Origin: JBHEBG01 sp046557915
Lineage (GTDB): Bacteria; Bacteroidota; Bacteroidia; Flavobacteriales; Flavobacteriaceae
Length of the DNA: 64,000 nt
NCBI RefSeq assembly: GCF_046557915.1
Contig: NZ_JBHEBG010000004.1
Coordinates: 434,001 to 498,000, forward strand
Reading direction: 5' to 3'
Every line of letters begins with the position of its first letter. Position 1 is the stretch's first letter. A model generated the notes under the pieces. It was not told the DNA's origin. It made no database searches and saw only the letters and a program-made list of their open reading frames with translations. Both the position numbers and the translations under genes were made by a program. Of this stretch, positions 24,339 to 31,894 are shown piece after piece.

Positions 24339-25871
24339 ATGAATAAGACATCCAATCAAATGCTGGTTATCTTTGGAGCATCCGGAGACCTTACTGCCAG
24401 GAAACTGATTCCGGCGTTATACAATCTATACTTAGGAAATCATCTACCAGAAAATTTTGTAGTACTTGGTGTAAGTAGAAGCGACCTTACCGATGGAGAA
24501 TTTAGGAAAAAGGTGGTCTTGGAAAGTTCGTACCTGTCCGATAAAATTGATAAGAAGAGCGAGGCGTTTGTTAAAAAGTTTTCAGATTCGCTTTTCTACG
24601 AAGATTTGGGTCGCGAATACGATACCAGCTACGATAGACTTGGCAAACGTATTGCAGATCTGAACACCAAATATGGCACGGACAACAACTATATTTTTTA
24701 CCTGTCTACACCGCCCGGTATCTATGAACCTATAGCTAAAAATTTATATGATCAGGGCCTTACTTCGGAGCAAGACGGATGCAAGAGGTTAATTGTTGAA
24801 AAACCTTTTGGCTATAGCTTGGAAACGGCAAAAAACCTGAACACAGGATTGCAGCGTTATTTTCAGGAATCTCAAATTTATAGGATAGACCACTATCTGG
24901 GTAAAGAAACCGTTCAGAATCTGCTGGTGACCCGTTTTTCCAATAGTATTTTTGAACCGTTGTGGAACCGCAATTACATACGCCATGTGGAAATTACCAA
25001 TGCCGAAAAGGTGGGCGTAGAAAAAAGAGGTGGTTATTATGATAAATCGGGCGCCCTTAGGGATATGTTCCAAAATCACTTACTACAAATAGTATCCCTT
25101 GTTGTTATGGAGCCTCCTATAGGGGATCAGGCAGAGGAGATTAGGAACGAAAAAGTAAAGGCCTTAAAATCGCTTCGGATTATGAAGGATGAAGAAACGC
25201 TTTTTAAAAATACCATCAGGGCGCAATATGTCTCATCGGTCATTGATGGGGAAAAGGTAAACGGATACAGAGAAGAACCAGGTGTAGATCCTGAGTCTAC
25301 TACGGAAACGTACGCTGCCTTAAAATTTTATGTAGACAATTGGAGATGGAAAGATGTACCCTTCTATGTGCGTACGGCCAAACGTATGCCTACCAAGGTT
25401 ACGGAAATAGTAATTCACTTTAAGTCGCCCCATCATCAGATTTTTAAAGAAGGCAATATCAATAACAAAGACAACAAATTGATTATAAGAATACAGCCCG
25501 ATGAAGGCATTCTAATGAAATTTGGAGTAAAAGTACCGGGGCAAGGGTTTAAGGTAGAACGGGCCAATTTAGATTTTTACTATTCGAGTTTGGTAGAGAC
25601 CCATGTGATGGAAGCCTATGAAAGGCTGCTATTGGATGCAATGCAGGGTGATGCCACTTTGTATGCACGGGCCGATGAGGTAGAGGCAGCTTGGGAGTTT
25701 GTAGACCCTATTCTAGATTATTGGGAAAATGGCAAAGATGTACATATCTATGGCTATTCTGCCGGGGTATGGGGCCCTACCAACGCCGATGATCTTATTG
25801 ATGGCTTGTATATGTGGCGGAATCCTGGGGAAAATTTAGCGGACGATCCCGGTTTCTGCGTAATTAGTTAA
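24339..25871 (+). CDS. zwf: Glucose-6-phosphate 1-dehydrogenase
   Basis: The product has 510 residues. The coenzyme loop FGASGDLTARKLIPALYNL opens the Rossmann fold. RIDHYLGKETVQNL carries the catalytic His of the family signature, and EKPFGYSLETAKNLN holds the Lys of the conserved EKPxG motif. It performs the first step of the oxidative pentose phosphate branch, making NADPH. It starts a two-gene operon with pgl (nine-base gap) and is divergent from gnd, with 203 bases between the two starts. No obvious TAnnTTTG element with good spacing was found upstream. Confidence 0.97.
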   Translation: MNKTSNQMLVIFGASGDLTARKLIPALYNLYLGNHLPENFVVLGVSRSDLTDGEFRKKVVLESSYLSDKIDKKSEAFVKKFSDSLFYEDLGREYDTSYDRLGKRIADLNTKYGTDNNYIFYLSTPPGIYEPIAKNLYDQGLTSEQDGCKRLIVEKPFGYSLETAKNLNTGLQRYFQESQIYRIDHYLGKETVQNLLVTRFSNSIFEPLWNRNYIRHVEITNAEKVGVEKRGGYYDKSGALRDMFQNHLLQIVSLVVMEPPIGDQAEEIRNEKVKALKSLRIMKDEETLFKNTIRAQYVSSVIDGEKVNGYREEPGVDPESTTETYAALKFYVDNWRWKDVPFYVRTAKRMPTKVTEIVIHFKSPHHQIFKEGNINNKDNKLIIRIQPDEGILMKFGVKVPGQGFKVERANLDFYYSSLVETHVMEAYERLLLDAMQGDATLYARADEVEAAWEFVDPILDYWENGKDVHIYGYSAGVWGPTNADDLIDGLYMWRNPGENLADDPGFCVIS

Positions 25872-25880
25872 ATTGTTTAA

Positions 25881-26603
25881 ATGGAAGTAAAGATTTATAA
25901 ATCCAAGCAAGAGGTTGCCCAACATTTCTCTGAATATTTAAAAAGGCTTATTCAGAAAGGAGAGTCAATACATATAGCTCTTTCCGGAGGAAGCACGCCC
26001 AAAATAGTTTTCGATTACCTCGCTGATAACTTTAAGGATTTGGATTGGTCCCAGGTTCATTTTTATTGGGGAGATGAACGCTGCGTGCCTCCAACCGATG
26101 ATGAGAGCAATTACCGGATGACCGATGAGCATCTATTTTCGAAGATTTCTGTTCCCAGTACCAACATACATCGCATTAAAGGAGAAAAAAATCCTTCGGA
26201 GGAAGCCGTGTCTTATGGCGAATTATTGAACTCGACTATACCGCGATCAGAAGATCTTCCGCAATTTGATCTGGTGATTTTGGGAATGGGCGATGATGGG
26301 CATACCGCATCTATATTTCCACATGAAATTCACTTATGGGATGCTCCAAACAATTGTGAGGTGGCGGTACATCCCGATTCTGGTCAGCGCCGAATTACAC
26401 TTACCGGCAAAGTGATAAATAATGCCAAGGAGGTGGCCTTCTTGGTTACCGGGAGTAGTAAATCAGAAAAGATCAGGGAAATTATGAAGAGCGAGGGCGA
26501 TTACAAAACGTACCCTGCGTCTTTAGTAGCCCCTAATACTGGTCGTTTATTATGGTTTTTGGATGAAGATGCCGCAGCGGGGATTGCTACAGCGCAATCT
26601 TGA
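25881..26603 (+). CDS. pgl: 6-phosphogluconolactonase
   Basis: The product has 240 residues, of the DevB/NagB-like type. Diagnostic segments are IALSGGSTPKIVFDYL, VHFYWGDERCVPPTDDESNYRM and LVILGMGDDGHTASIFP, the last two lining the phosphogluconolactone site. It hydrolyses the zwf product. It lies nine bases after zwf, in the order zwf-pgl. Its last 17 bases overlap the end of the convergent thioesterase gene. Confidence 0.96.
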   Translation: MEVKIYKSKQEVAQHFSEYLKRLIQKGESIHIALSGGSTPKIVFDYLADNFKDLDWSQVHFYWGDERCVPPTDDESNYRMTDEHLFSKISVPSTNIHRIKGEKNPSEEAVSYGELLNSTIPRSEDLPQFDLVILGMGDDGHTASIFPHEIHLWDAPNNCEVAVHPDSGQRRITLTGKVINNAKEVAFLVTGSSKSEKIREIMKSEGDYKTYPASLVAPNTGRLLWFLDEDAAAGIATAQS

Positions 26604-27129
26604 TATTCTCTTTTTCCAGAGATGTCATATAGTCATCTACCTTAAATTTTGAAGCATCAAAACGAGTGCTCCTTTGGGTAGCTTGTTCTTTTCTTTGGAT
26701 ACTCCGGGCAAATCTGCGTATACCCTGTTTATCGGTTACCAATAGGCCAGGAATTGGAACACTTTTACCATCCGTGTCCTTCGCCACCATGGTGAAGTAG
26801 GATGAGTTGCAGTGTTTAGTCTTTCCTGTGGTGATATTTTCGGACTCTACCCTAACCCCGACTACCATAGACGTACGCCCAGTGTAGTTGATGGAGGCCT
26901 TCAAGGTAACGAGTTCGCCTACTTCTATTGGGCTTAAAAAATCTACTTTGTTTACGGAAGCGGTTACACAATAGCGCTGCGAATGTTTAGAGGCGCAGGC
27001 AAAAGCTATTTGATCCATAAGGTTTAGAATATGCCCGCCATGTACCTTGCCTCCAAAATTGGAATGGGAGGGGAGCATAAGTTCGGTAATGGAAAGACGA
27101 GATTCCTTGGCTGTTTTAAAGGTGGACAT
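26587..27129 (-). CDS. Acyl-CoA thioesterase, hotdog fold (YciA/ACOT type)
   Basis: The product has 180 residues. LPSHSNFGGKVHGGHILNLMDQIAFACASKHS includes the catalytic Asp and the HGG loop of hexameric YciA/BACH thioesterases. VDFLSPIEVGELVTLKASINYTGRTSMVVGVRVESEN is the strand pair of the hotdog. It cleaves acyl-CoA; chain-length preference is not readable. It lies nine bases after rmuC on the same strand, so they are probably one transcript. The C-terminal 40 residues are basic (RRFARSIQRKEQATQRSTRF). Confidence 0.92.
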   Translation of the reverse strand: MSTFKTAKESRLSITELMLPSHSNFGGKVHGGHILNLMDQIAFACASKHSQRYCVTASVNKVDFLSPIEVGELVTLKASINYTGRTSMVVGVRVESENITTGKTKHCNSSYFTMVAKDTDGKSVPIPGLLVTDKQGIRRFARSIQRKEQATQRSTRFDASKFKVDDYMTSLEKENIKIAL

Positions 27130-27138
27130 AGTATTGGT

Positions 27139-28482
27139 TTAATCGGTGGGTTCTTCAATAAAATCATCTTCTTGGGCTCTTTTTAAGATAGGCTCGGGAA
27201 TGGACTTCTTTGCCTTGGCACCCATTTTTTTTAGTTTTTCAATGCTGGTAATGATATTGCCACGGCCTTCTACCAATTTGTTCATGGCTCCCTTGTATTC
27301 GCTCTTGGCCTCATCCATTTTTTTACCAACTTTAGTAAGATCTGTTACAAAACCTTCGAACTTGTCGTACAAAGCTCCCGCTTGTCTGGCAATTTCAATG
27401 GCGTTCCGTTGCTGCTTTTCATTGCTCCACATGCTATCAATGGTTCGTAAAGTAGCTAAAAGGGTAGAGGGGGTAACTATTACTATGTTTTGTTCAAATG
27501 CCTTGTTATATAGGTTGCTGTCATTGTTAATAGCTATGGCAAATGCGGGTTCTATAGGTACAAACAACAATACAAAGTCTGGACTTTCCATGGTATACAA
27601 ATCTTCGTATTTTTTAGATGACAATTGATCTACATGTTTACGAAGTGAATTGATATGATCTTTTAAGAAACGTTCCTTTAGCTCTTCGTCCTCGGAATTT
27701 ATGAAGCGTTCATAATCTGTAAGGGAAACCTTGGAATCCACGATCATTTTTTTACCGTCCGGAAGGTTTATGATCACATCTGGGAGTACCCTGGTACCAT
27801 CATCCAAGGTAAAGCTCTGCTGTACGGAATATTCCCTGTCTTTTTCTAATCCGGATTTTTCCAAGACCCGTTCCAAGACCAGCTCTCCCCAATTGCCTTG
27901 CATTTTACTATCACCCTTCAATGCCTTGGTAAGGTTAACGGCCTCCTTGCTCATTTGCTCATTAAGCTCTTTAAGGCCAAAGATTTGCTGCCTTAGTGCC
28001 GCATGGTAATCTATACTCTCTTTATGGGTCTGCTCTACCTTCTTTTCAAAATTTTGAATCTTTTCTTGCAATGGGGTCAATATGCTCTGCATATTCTCCT
28101 GATTTTGCTTTGTAAACTTGGTGCTTTTTTCATCCAAAATCTTGTTCGCCAAATTTTCGAATTCCTTGGTAAATTTTTCCTGTAATTTTTCTACTTCTTC
28201 CTTTTGCTCCCTATTTTTGGCATTAAGGTTTTCAAGATCCGATTCGTAGCGCGTTATCTTATTGCCCAAAAGTTCTTTTTCCAAGCGCATTTGCTCTTTT
28301 TCTGCCAACGTGCCTTCCAGCTTTCCTTCTAAAGCTGTCACGTTGGTCCTAAGCTGTTGTTCGCGTTCCAAGAGGGCACCCTGATCGGACCTGGTCTTAA
28401 GGTTCTGTATATAGACCCCCAAAAAGTAGCCCAAGGCCAAAAAAACCAGTCCAAGAATTGAATACAGTAGCAAGTCGTTCAT
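27139..28482 (-). CDS. rmuC: DNA recombination protein RmuC
   Basis: The product has 447 residues. One N-terminal transmembrane helix (about 4-24) is followed by a long coiled coil (about 35-170). The restriction-endonuclease-like core comes next: GNWGELVLERVLEKSGL, then VLPDVIINLPDGKKMIVDSKVSL with the D...DSK nuclease-like motif, and PDFVLLFVPIEPAFA. RmuC limits inversions at short repeats and was proposed to be a nuclease on membrane-associated DNA. It is located between the cobalamin ATPase gene (62-base gap) and the thioesterase gene, all leftward. Confidence 0.94.
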   Translation of the reverse strand: MNDLLLYSILGLVFLALGYFLGVYIQNLKTRSDQGALLEREQQLRTNVTALEGKLEGTLAEKEQMRLEKELLGNKITRYESDLENLNAKNREQKEEVEKLQEKFTKEFENLANKILDEKSTKFTKQNQENMQSILTPLQEKIQNFEKKVEQTHKESIDYHAALRQQIFGLKELNEQMSKEAVNLTKALKGDSKMQGNWGELVLERVLEKSGLEKDREYSVQQSFTLDDGTRVLPDVIINLPDGKKMIVDSKVSLTDYERFINSEDEELKERFLKDHINSLRKHVDQLSSKKYEDLYTMESPDFVLLFVPIEPAFAIAINNDSNLYNKAFEQNIVIVTPSTLLATLRTIDSMWSNEKQQRNAIEIARQAGALYDKFEGFVTDLTKVGKKMDEAKSEYKGAMNKLVEGRGNIITSIEKLKKMGAKAKKSIPEPILKRAQEDDFIEEPTD

Positions 28483-28544
28483 AGGTTAATCAACTTTAGG
28501 GTAAAGATAAAGGTTTGACATTAAAATGTAATATGCCAAACCCC

Positions 28545-29339
28545 TTACTTATTAACCTTAAAAGAGCCGGTTTTGGGATCAAAGGTTATGGTATCGGTTG
28601 GGAAAAGGCTTTCAAAACTTTTCTTTTTTATCAATTCGCATGGCTCTCCAAAGGCATTTTGTTTGTTGTCTAACAACAACATTTTATCGCACAATTGTAT
28701 GGCCATCTCTATCTCGTGAGAGGTGTACAATATCGTTTTATGGGTGCTATGGGCTATGTGTTTAAGAAGTTTTAAAATATGTACCTTATGGTAGAGGTCC
28801 AAATGGGTGGTGGGCTCGTCCAACAAAATAATGGAAGTGTCCTGGGCCAATGCCCTTGCGATCATCACTTTTTGCAATTGCCCATCACTAAGTTCATAAC
28901 ATTTTTTGTGTTGCAGATCTTCTAGACCTACCATACTTATGGCCGATTTTATTTTTGATACGTCATCCGTCGTCAGCGTGCCGATCCAGTTGGTATAGGG
29001 TTGTCGCCCTAAAGCTACCAACTCTAAAACGGTAAGGTTTTTAGATGCAATAGGATCGGTAAGGACCACACTTATTTTTGCGGCCAGATCCCTTGCATTG
29101 AAAGATTCTAGTGGTTTACCGTTCAACCAAATATTTCCCGATAGTTTTTCCTGCACTCGTCCAAGGGTTCGCAAAAGTGTGGATTTGCCTATTCCATTGA
29201 CGCCCACAATAGCTGCCAACTCACCTTTCAACAAGGAAAACCCAATACCCTCAACGATGCTGTTTTGCCGCTTTTTGTGGCTATAACCTACGTTCAGCTT
29301 AGATACTTTTAACGAAATATGTATTGCCTCGTTGTTAAT
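28545..29339 (-). CDS. btuD: ABC transporter ATPase for cobalamin/siderophore uptake, apparent ATT start
   Basis: Walker A GVNGIGKST, the Q-loop region LTDPIAS, signature LSDGQ and Walker B IILLDEPTTHLD mark an importer ATPase of the FecE/BtuD type. The frame has no ATG or GTG: TTG 29234 would cut off the first beta strands (SLKVSKLNVGYS) needed before Walker A. The frame is open to the permease stop at 29361-29363, in the same register. ATT at 29337-29339 (reading MNNEAIHISLK) gives 264 residues, the normal length. It works with the permease and binding lipoprotein just upstream. Confidence 0.85.
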   Translation of the reverse strand: MNNEAIHISLKVSKLNVGYSHKKRQNSIVEGIGFSLLKGELAAIVGVNGIGKSTLLRTLGRVQEKLSGNIWLNGKPLESFNARDLAAKISVVLTDPIASKNLTVLELVALGRQPYTNWIGTLTTDDVSKIKSAISMVGLEDLQHKKCYELSDGQLQKVMIARALAQDTSIILLDEPTTHLDLYHKVHILKLLKHIAHSTHKTILYTSHEIEMAIQLCDKMLLLDNKQNAFGEPCELIKKKSFESLFPTDTITFDPKTGSFKVNK

Positions 29340-29360
29340 ATTTGTTGATTTTGTCTTTGT

Positions 29361-30392
29361 TTAAAATATCATTTTCTTTTTTCGTACCAATAACCAGACG
29401 ACCACGGGAGCCCCTACAATGGAGGTAATGGCATTTATAGGTAAAATATAGGCCGATGAAGGCAATTGTGCCATGGTATCGCAAAGTAACAACAATATTG
29501 AACCATAGATCAATACAGCGGGTACAAGTACTTTATGGTCGGTTGTATTGAAAATTTGTTTGGTAAGGTGTGGTACGGCCAGCCCAATAAATGCTATTGG
29601 CCCTGCAAAAGCGGTAACACCACCAGCCAATAGGCCAGTTGCGATAATTATTAAAAAGCGCGATTTCCGCAGTTCCACCCCAAGGCTTCGGGCGTAGTTT
29701 TCGCCCAACAAAAGGGCGTTTAAGGATTTGATCGAAAGTATACTCAAAAAGGTACCCACCAGCACAATACCTAATAAAAGAAGCAGTTGGTTCCAGGACA
29801 GGTTACCCACACTTCCAAAAGACCAGTATATAAACTGTTGCAATTTTTCCGCATCCGCAAAATAGGAGAGTACGCTTACTATTGCTGCTGTAATGCTCCC
29901 AAACATTAGACCAATGATCAGAAGCGCCATGGTATCCTTCACTTTTGAGGCCATGGCCATAACGGCCAATAGTACCAAAAAACTTCCAATACTTGATGCC
30001 AGTGCCAGGGAAACATCATTTACAAGGCGAAAGGCCAATATACCGGAGAACAACGAAGATCCCATAATCAGTAAGGCCGCTCCCAGGCTGGCTCCGGAAC
30101 TTATTCCAAGAACAAAAGGGCCGGCCAACGGATTCCTAAAAAGGGTCTGCATTAACAAACCACTTAGGGCCAGGGCACTGCCTACCAAAATTGCGGTAAA
30201 GGCCTTGGGAAGCCTATAATTCCAAATTATGTATTCCCATGATCGATTATCCAGATTTCCTCCTAACAGACTGGCCAAGGTATCCTTAATGGGAATAGTA
30301 ACGGATCCCACGCTTATATTTAATCCGAAAAAAAACAACAGCGCAATGGTCAGTAGCAAAAAAGAAGTTCTGTATGTTTTGGTTGTACCCAC
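29361..30392 (-). CDS. btuC: FecCD/BtuC-family ABC permease
   Basis: The product has 343 residues with about ten transmembrane helices. It has the BtuC/FhuB-type segments NYRLPKAFTAILVGSALALSGLLMQTLFRNPLAGPFVLGISSGASLGAAL, and GGVTAFAGPIAFIGLAVPHL contains the L-loop that contacts the ATPase. It starts with GTG 30392, directly after the TAA of the binding-protein gene (30393-30395), so translation is coupled. The substrate could be cobalamin or a siderophore; the adjacent cobalamin riboswitch and btuB argue for cobalamin. It forms a dimer in the inner membrane. Confidence 0.9.
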   Translation of the reverse strand: MGTTKTYRTSFLLLTIALLFFFGLNISVGSVTIPIKDTLASLLGGNLDNRSWEYIIWNYRLPKAFTAILVGSALALSGLLMQTLFRNPLAGPFVLGISSGASLGAALLIMGSSLFSGILAFRLVNDVSLALASSIGSFLVLLAVMAMASKVKDTMALLIIGLMFGSITAAIVSVLSYFADAEKLQQFIYWSFGSVGNLSWNQLLLLLGIVLVGTFLSILSIKSLNALLLGENYARSLGVELRKSRFLIIIATGLLAGGVTAFAGPIAFIGLAVPHLTKQIFNTTDHKVLVPAVLIYGSILLLLCDTMAQLPSSAYILPINAITSIVGAPVVVWLLVRKKKMIF

Positions 30393-31556
30393 TTAATTCA
30401 AAGGCTTAAAGAAAACTGGGATATGCTCTGGCAATAATTCTGGGTGAAAAATATGAATGAGGTCTTTTAAAACCAAATCGGGTCTATTAGGCGCAAGCTC
30501 GTAGAAAAGAAGTCCGCCCGTACTGCCTTTGGCAATACTGTTAGAAAAGACGTTCTTGTTCTTAAAGGCATCAAATTCCTTGTAATGGCCATTTGCGGTT
30601 AGCATCTCATCATATGAAACGTGCAAGGACGGGTTAAGCCAAAATTCTGCTTCCCTACCTTTATCCAATACACTTTCTAGGCTTAGGGAGAGGCTACCGC
30701 TTTCTAGGTTATCCTTCCATAGATAATTGGTCTTAACATCGTCTAAAAAACCTGCGAGCCAACTTTTCCCCCCTGCAACGTACCAAACGTCCTTATACAG
30801 TCCACCGGTAAGTACAGTAGGTTTTGTGGACGCTTTTTTGCTCAATAATTTAATACTGTTGTACGATTCCTCAACCGTTTTAAAAATACTGTCCGCAAGC
30901 TGTTCTTTCTGAAAGAACGGGGCGAAGAATTTTATCCATTCTGCCTTTCCCAAAGGAGATTCTTCGGTCCATTCGCCGTTGTATACAACAGGGATATTAG
31001 ATTGTTCCAATGTTCTGTAGGCTTTGTTTTTATTATTGATACCAAAGCCCACCACCACATCGGGGTCTAAAGAGATTACCATTTCGGCATTGATGTTCTC
31101 GTTGCTACCTAATTCCTGTACATGGCCGGCATCTATACGTTTGCGTGTTTCCTTGGAGGAAATAAAGGAAGTGTTGGGGAACCCCACTAATTTTTCCGTT
31201 GCCCCAAGCGACTCCAAAGCCGGAATATGGGTCGTGGAGGTAACAATGATCCTTTCCACGGGCACGTAAACAATAGCGTCATAATCATCATTGTTCAAGG
31301 TAATATCGGCTTTTTTTTCTCGCGGAACCAAGGCATACGTAAAAGCAGTTTCTGCATTGGGCCATGGAGATGTTAGCTTTATTACGGCTAAGCCCGAAGA
31401 TTGTTTTTCTATACTAAAACCCTTGGCATAGGTAATGGTATATGATGCCGAATTTTGAGCGCTCATCGGCATATCTTTTTTTTGCTCTTTACAGGCCAGC
31501 ATCAAAAAAAGACATAATAGGCCGATAATACTGTTTGGATTTCTTTTTTTCATCAC
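30393..31556 (-). CDS. btuF: Periplasmic substrate-binding lipoprotein of the cobalamin-type ABC importer
   Basis: The product has 387 residues. The lipobox is LMLACKEQ (Cys about 22). The PF01497-type fold is seen in VERIIVTSTTHIPALESLGATEKLVGF, SNENINAEMVISLDPDVVVGFG and NIPVVYNGEWTEESPLGKAEWIKF. VLTGGLYKDVWYVAGGKSWLAGFLDD covers the second lobe. It would hand cobalamin (or a siderophore) to the BtuC-like permease encoded next. It is the first gene of the leftward operon and has no riboswitch of its own; the riboswitch upstream points the other way. Assignment to cobalamin rests on the neighbourhood. Confidence 0.85.
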   Translation of the reverse strand: MMKKRNPNSIIGLLCLFLMLACKEQKKDMPMSAQNSASYTITYAKGFSIEKQSSGLAVIKLTSPWPNAETAFTYALVPREKKADITLNNDDYDAIVYVPVERIIVTSTTHIPALESLGATEKLVGFPNTSFISSKETRKRIDAGHVQELGSNENINAEMVISLDPDVVVGFGINNKNKAYRTLEQSNIPVVYNGEWTEESPLGKAEWIKFFAPFFQKEQLADSIFKTVEESYNSIKLLSKKASTKPTVLTGGLYKDVWYVAGGKSWLAGFLDDVKTNYLWKDNLESGSLSLSLESVLDKGREAEFWLNPSLHVSYDEMLTANGHYKEFDAFKNKNVFSNSIAKGSTGGLLFYELAPNRPDLVLKDLIHIFHPELLPEHIPVFFKPLN

Positions 31557-31608
31557 CGTTCAAAAGTAGTATTATTTAAGTTGTAGCAAAAAGATTAAAC
31601 AAAATGTT

Positions 31609-31616
31609 TACTTTCG
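31609..31616 (+). promoter_or_regulatory. Possible -7 element (TACTTTCG) of the riboswitch-btuB transcript
   Basis: TACTTTCG differs from TAnnTTTG at one position and lies just before the riboswitch fold. The nearest TTG (31581-31583) is 25 bases away, longer than the usual spacing, so the call is weak. Confidence 0.35.
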
Positions 31617-31625
31617 CAGAGAATT

Positions 31626-31806
31626 TTGGTTTTTATCGGTTTTAGATCGATAAAATTAAAAGGGAATCCAGTGAAAATCTGGAACTGTTCCCGCAACTGT
31701 AAGCTTAGTCCGCCTTTGGTGGATGCCCGCTATAACTTCAAAACCACTGTCCGATACCTTTTGGACGGGAAGGTATTTAGCAGGACGCAAGTCAGGAGAC
31801 CTGCCT
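31626..31806 (+). ncRNA. Cobalamin (B12) riboswitch
   Basis: The conserved core is present: GGGAATCCAGTGAAAATCTGG, CTGTTCCCGCAACTGTAAGC, and the B12 box GCAAGTCAGGAGACCTGCC at 31787-31805. The central arm uses CAAAACCACTGTCCGA and GGACGGGAAGGT segments. It precedes btuB, whose ATG is 89 bases after the fold, so cobalamin should switch btuB off. The gene-free stretch 31557-31894 is mostly this element plus its expression platform. Confidence 0.95.
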
Positions 31807-31826
31807 TATTCACAACAAACATTGTT

Positions 31827-31892
31827 AAACTTTCGGGATAAAAGTTTACGTATGGGTACAGACATACTATTCTCCCGTTTATTTTGTAAACG
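31827..31892 (+). promoter_or_regulatory. Mutually exclusive hairpins between riboswitch and btuB start
   Basis: Three pairings compete. AAACTTT (31827-31833) can pair with AAAGTTT (31841-31847). GTTTAC (31844-31849) can pair with GTAAAC (31886-31891). CGTTTA (31876-31881) can pair with TAAACG (31887-31892), a stem ending two bases before the ATG. No U-run follows, so control of translation start is more likely than termination. Confidence 0.55.
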
Positions 31893-31894
31893 AA

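Noticed and set aside
31557..31620. A second riboswitch on the minus strand for the importer operon
   Set aside because: No B12 box or core elements can be found on that strand.
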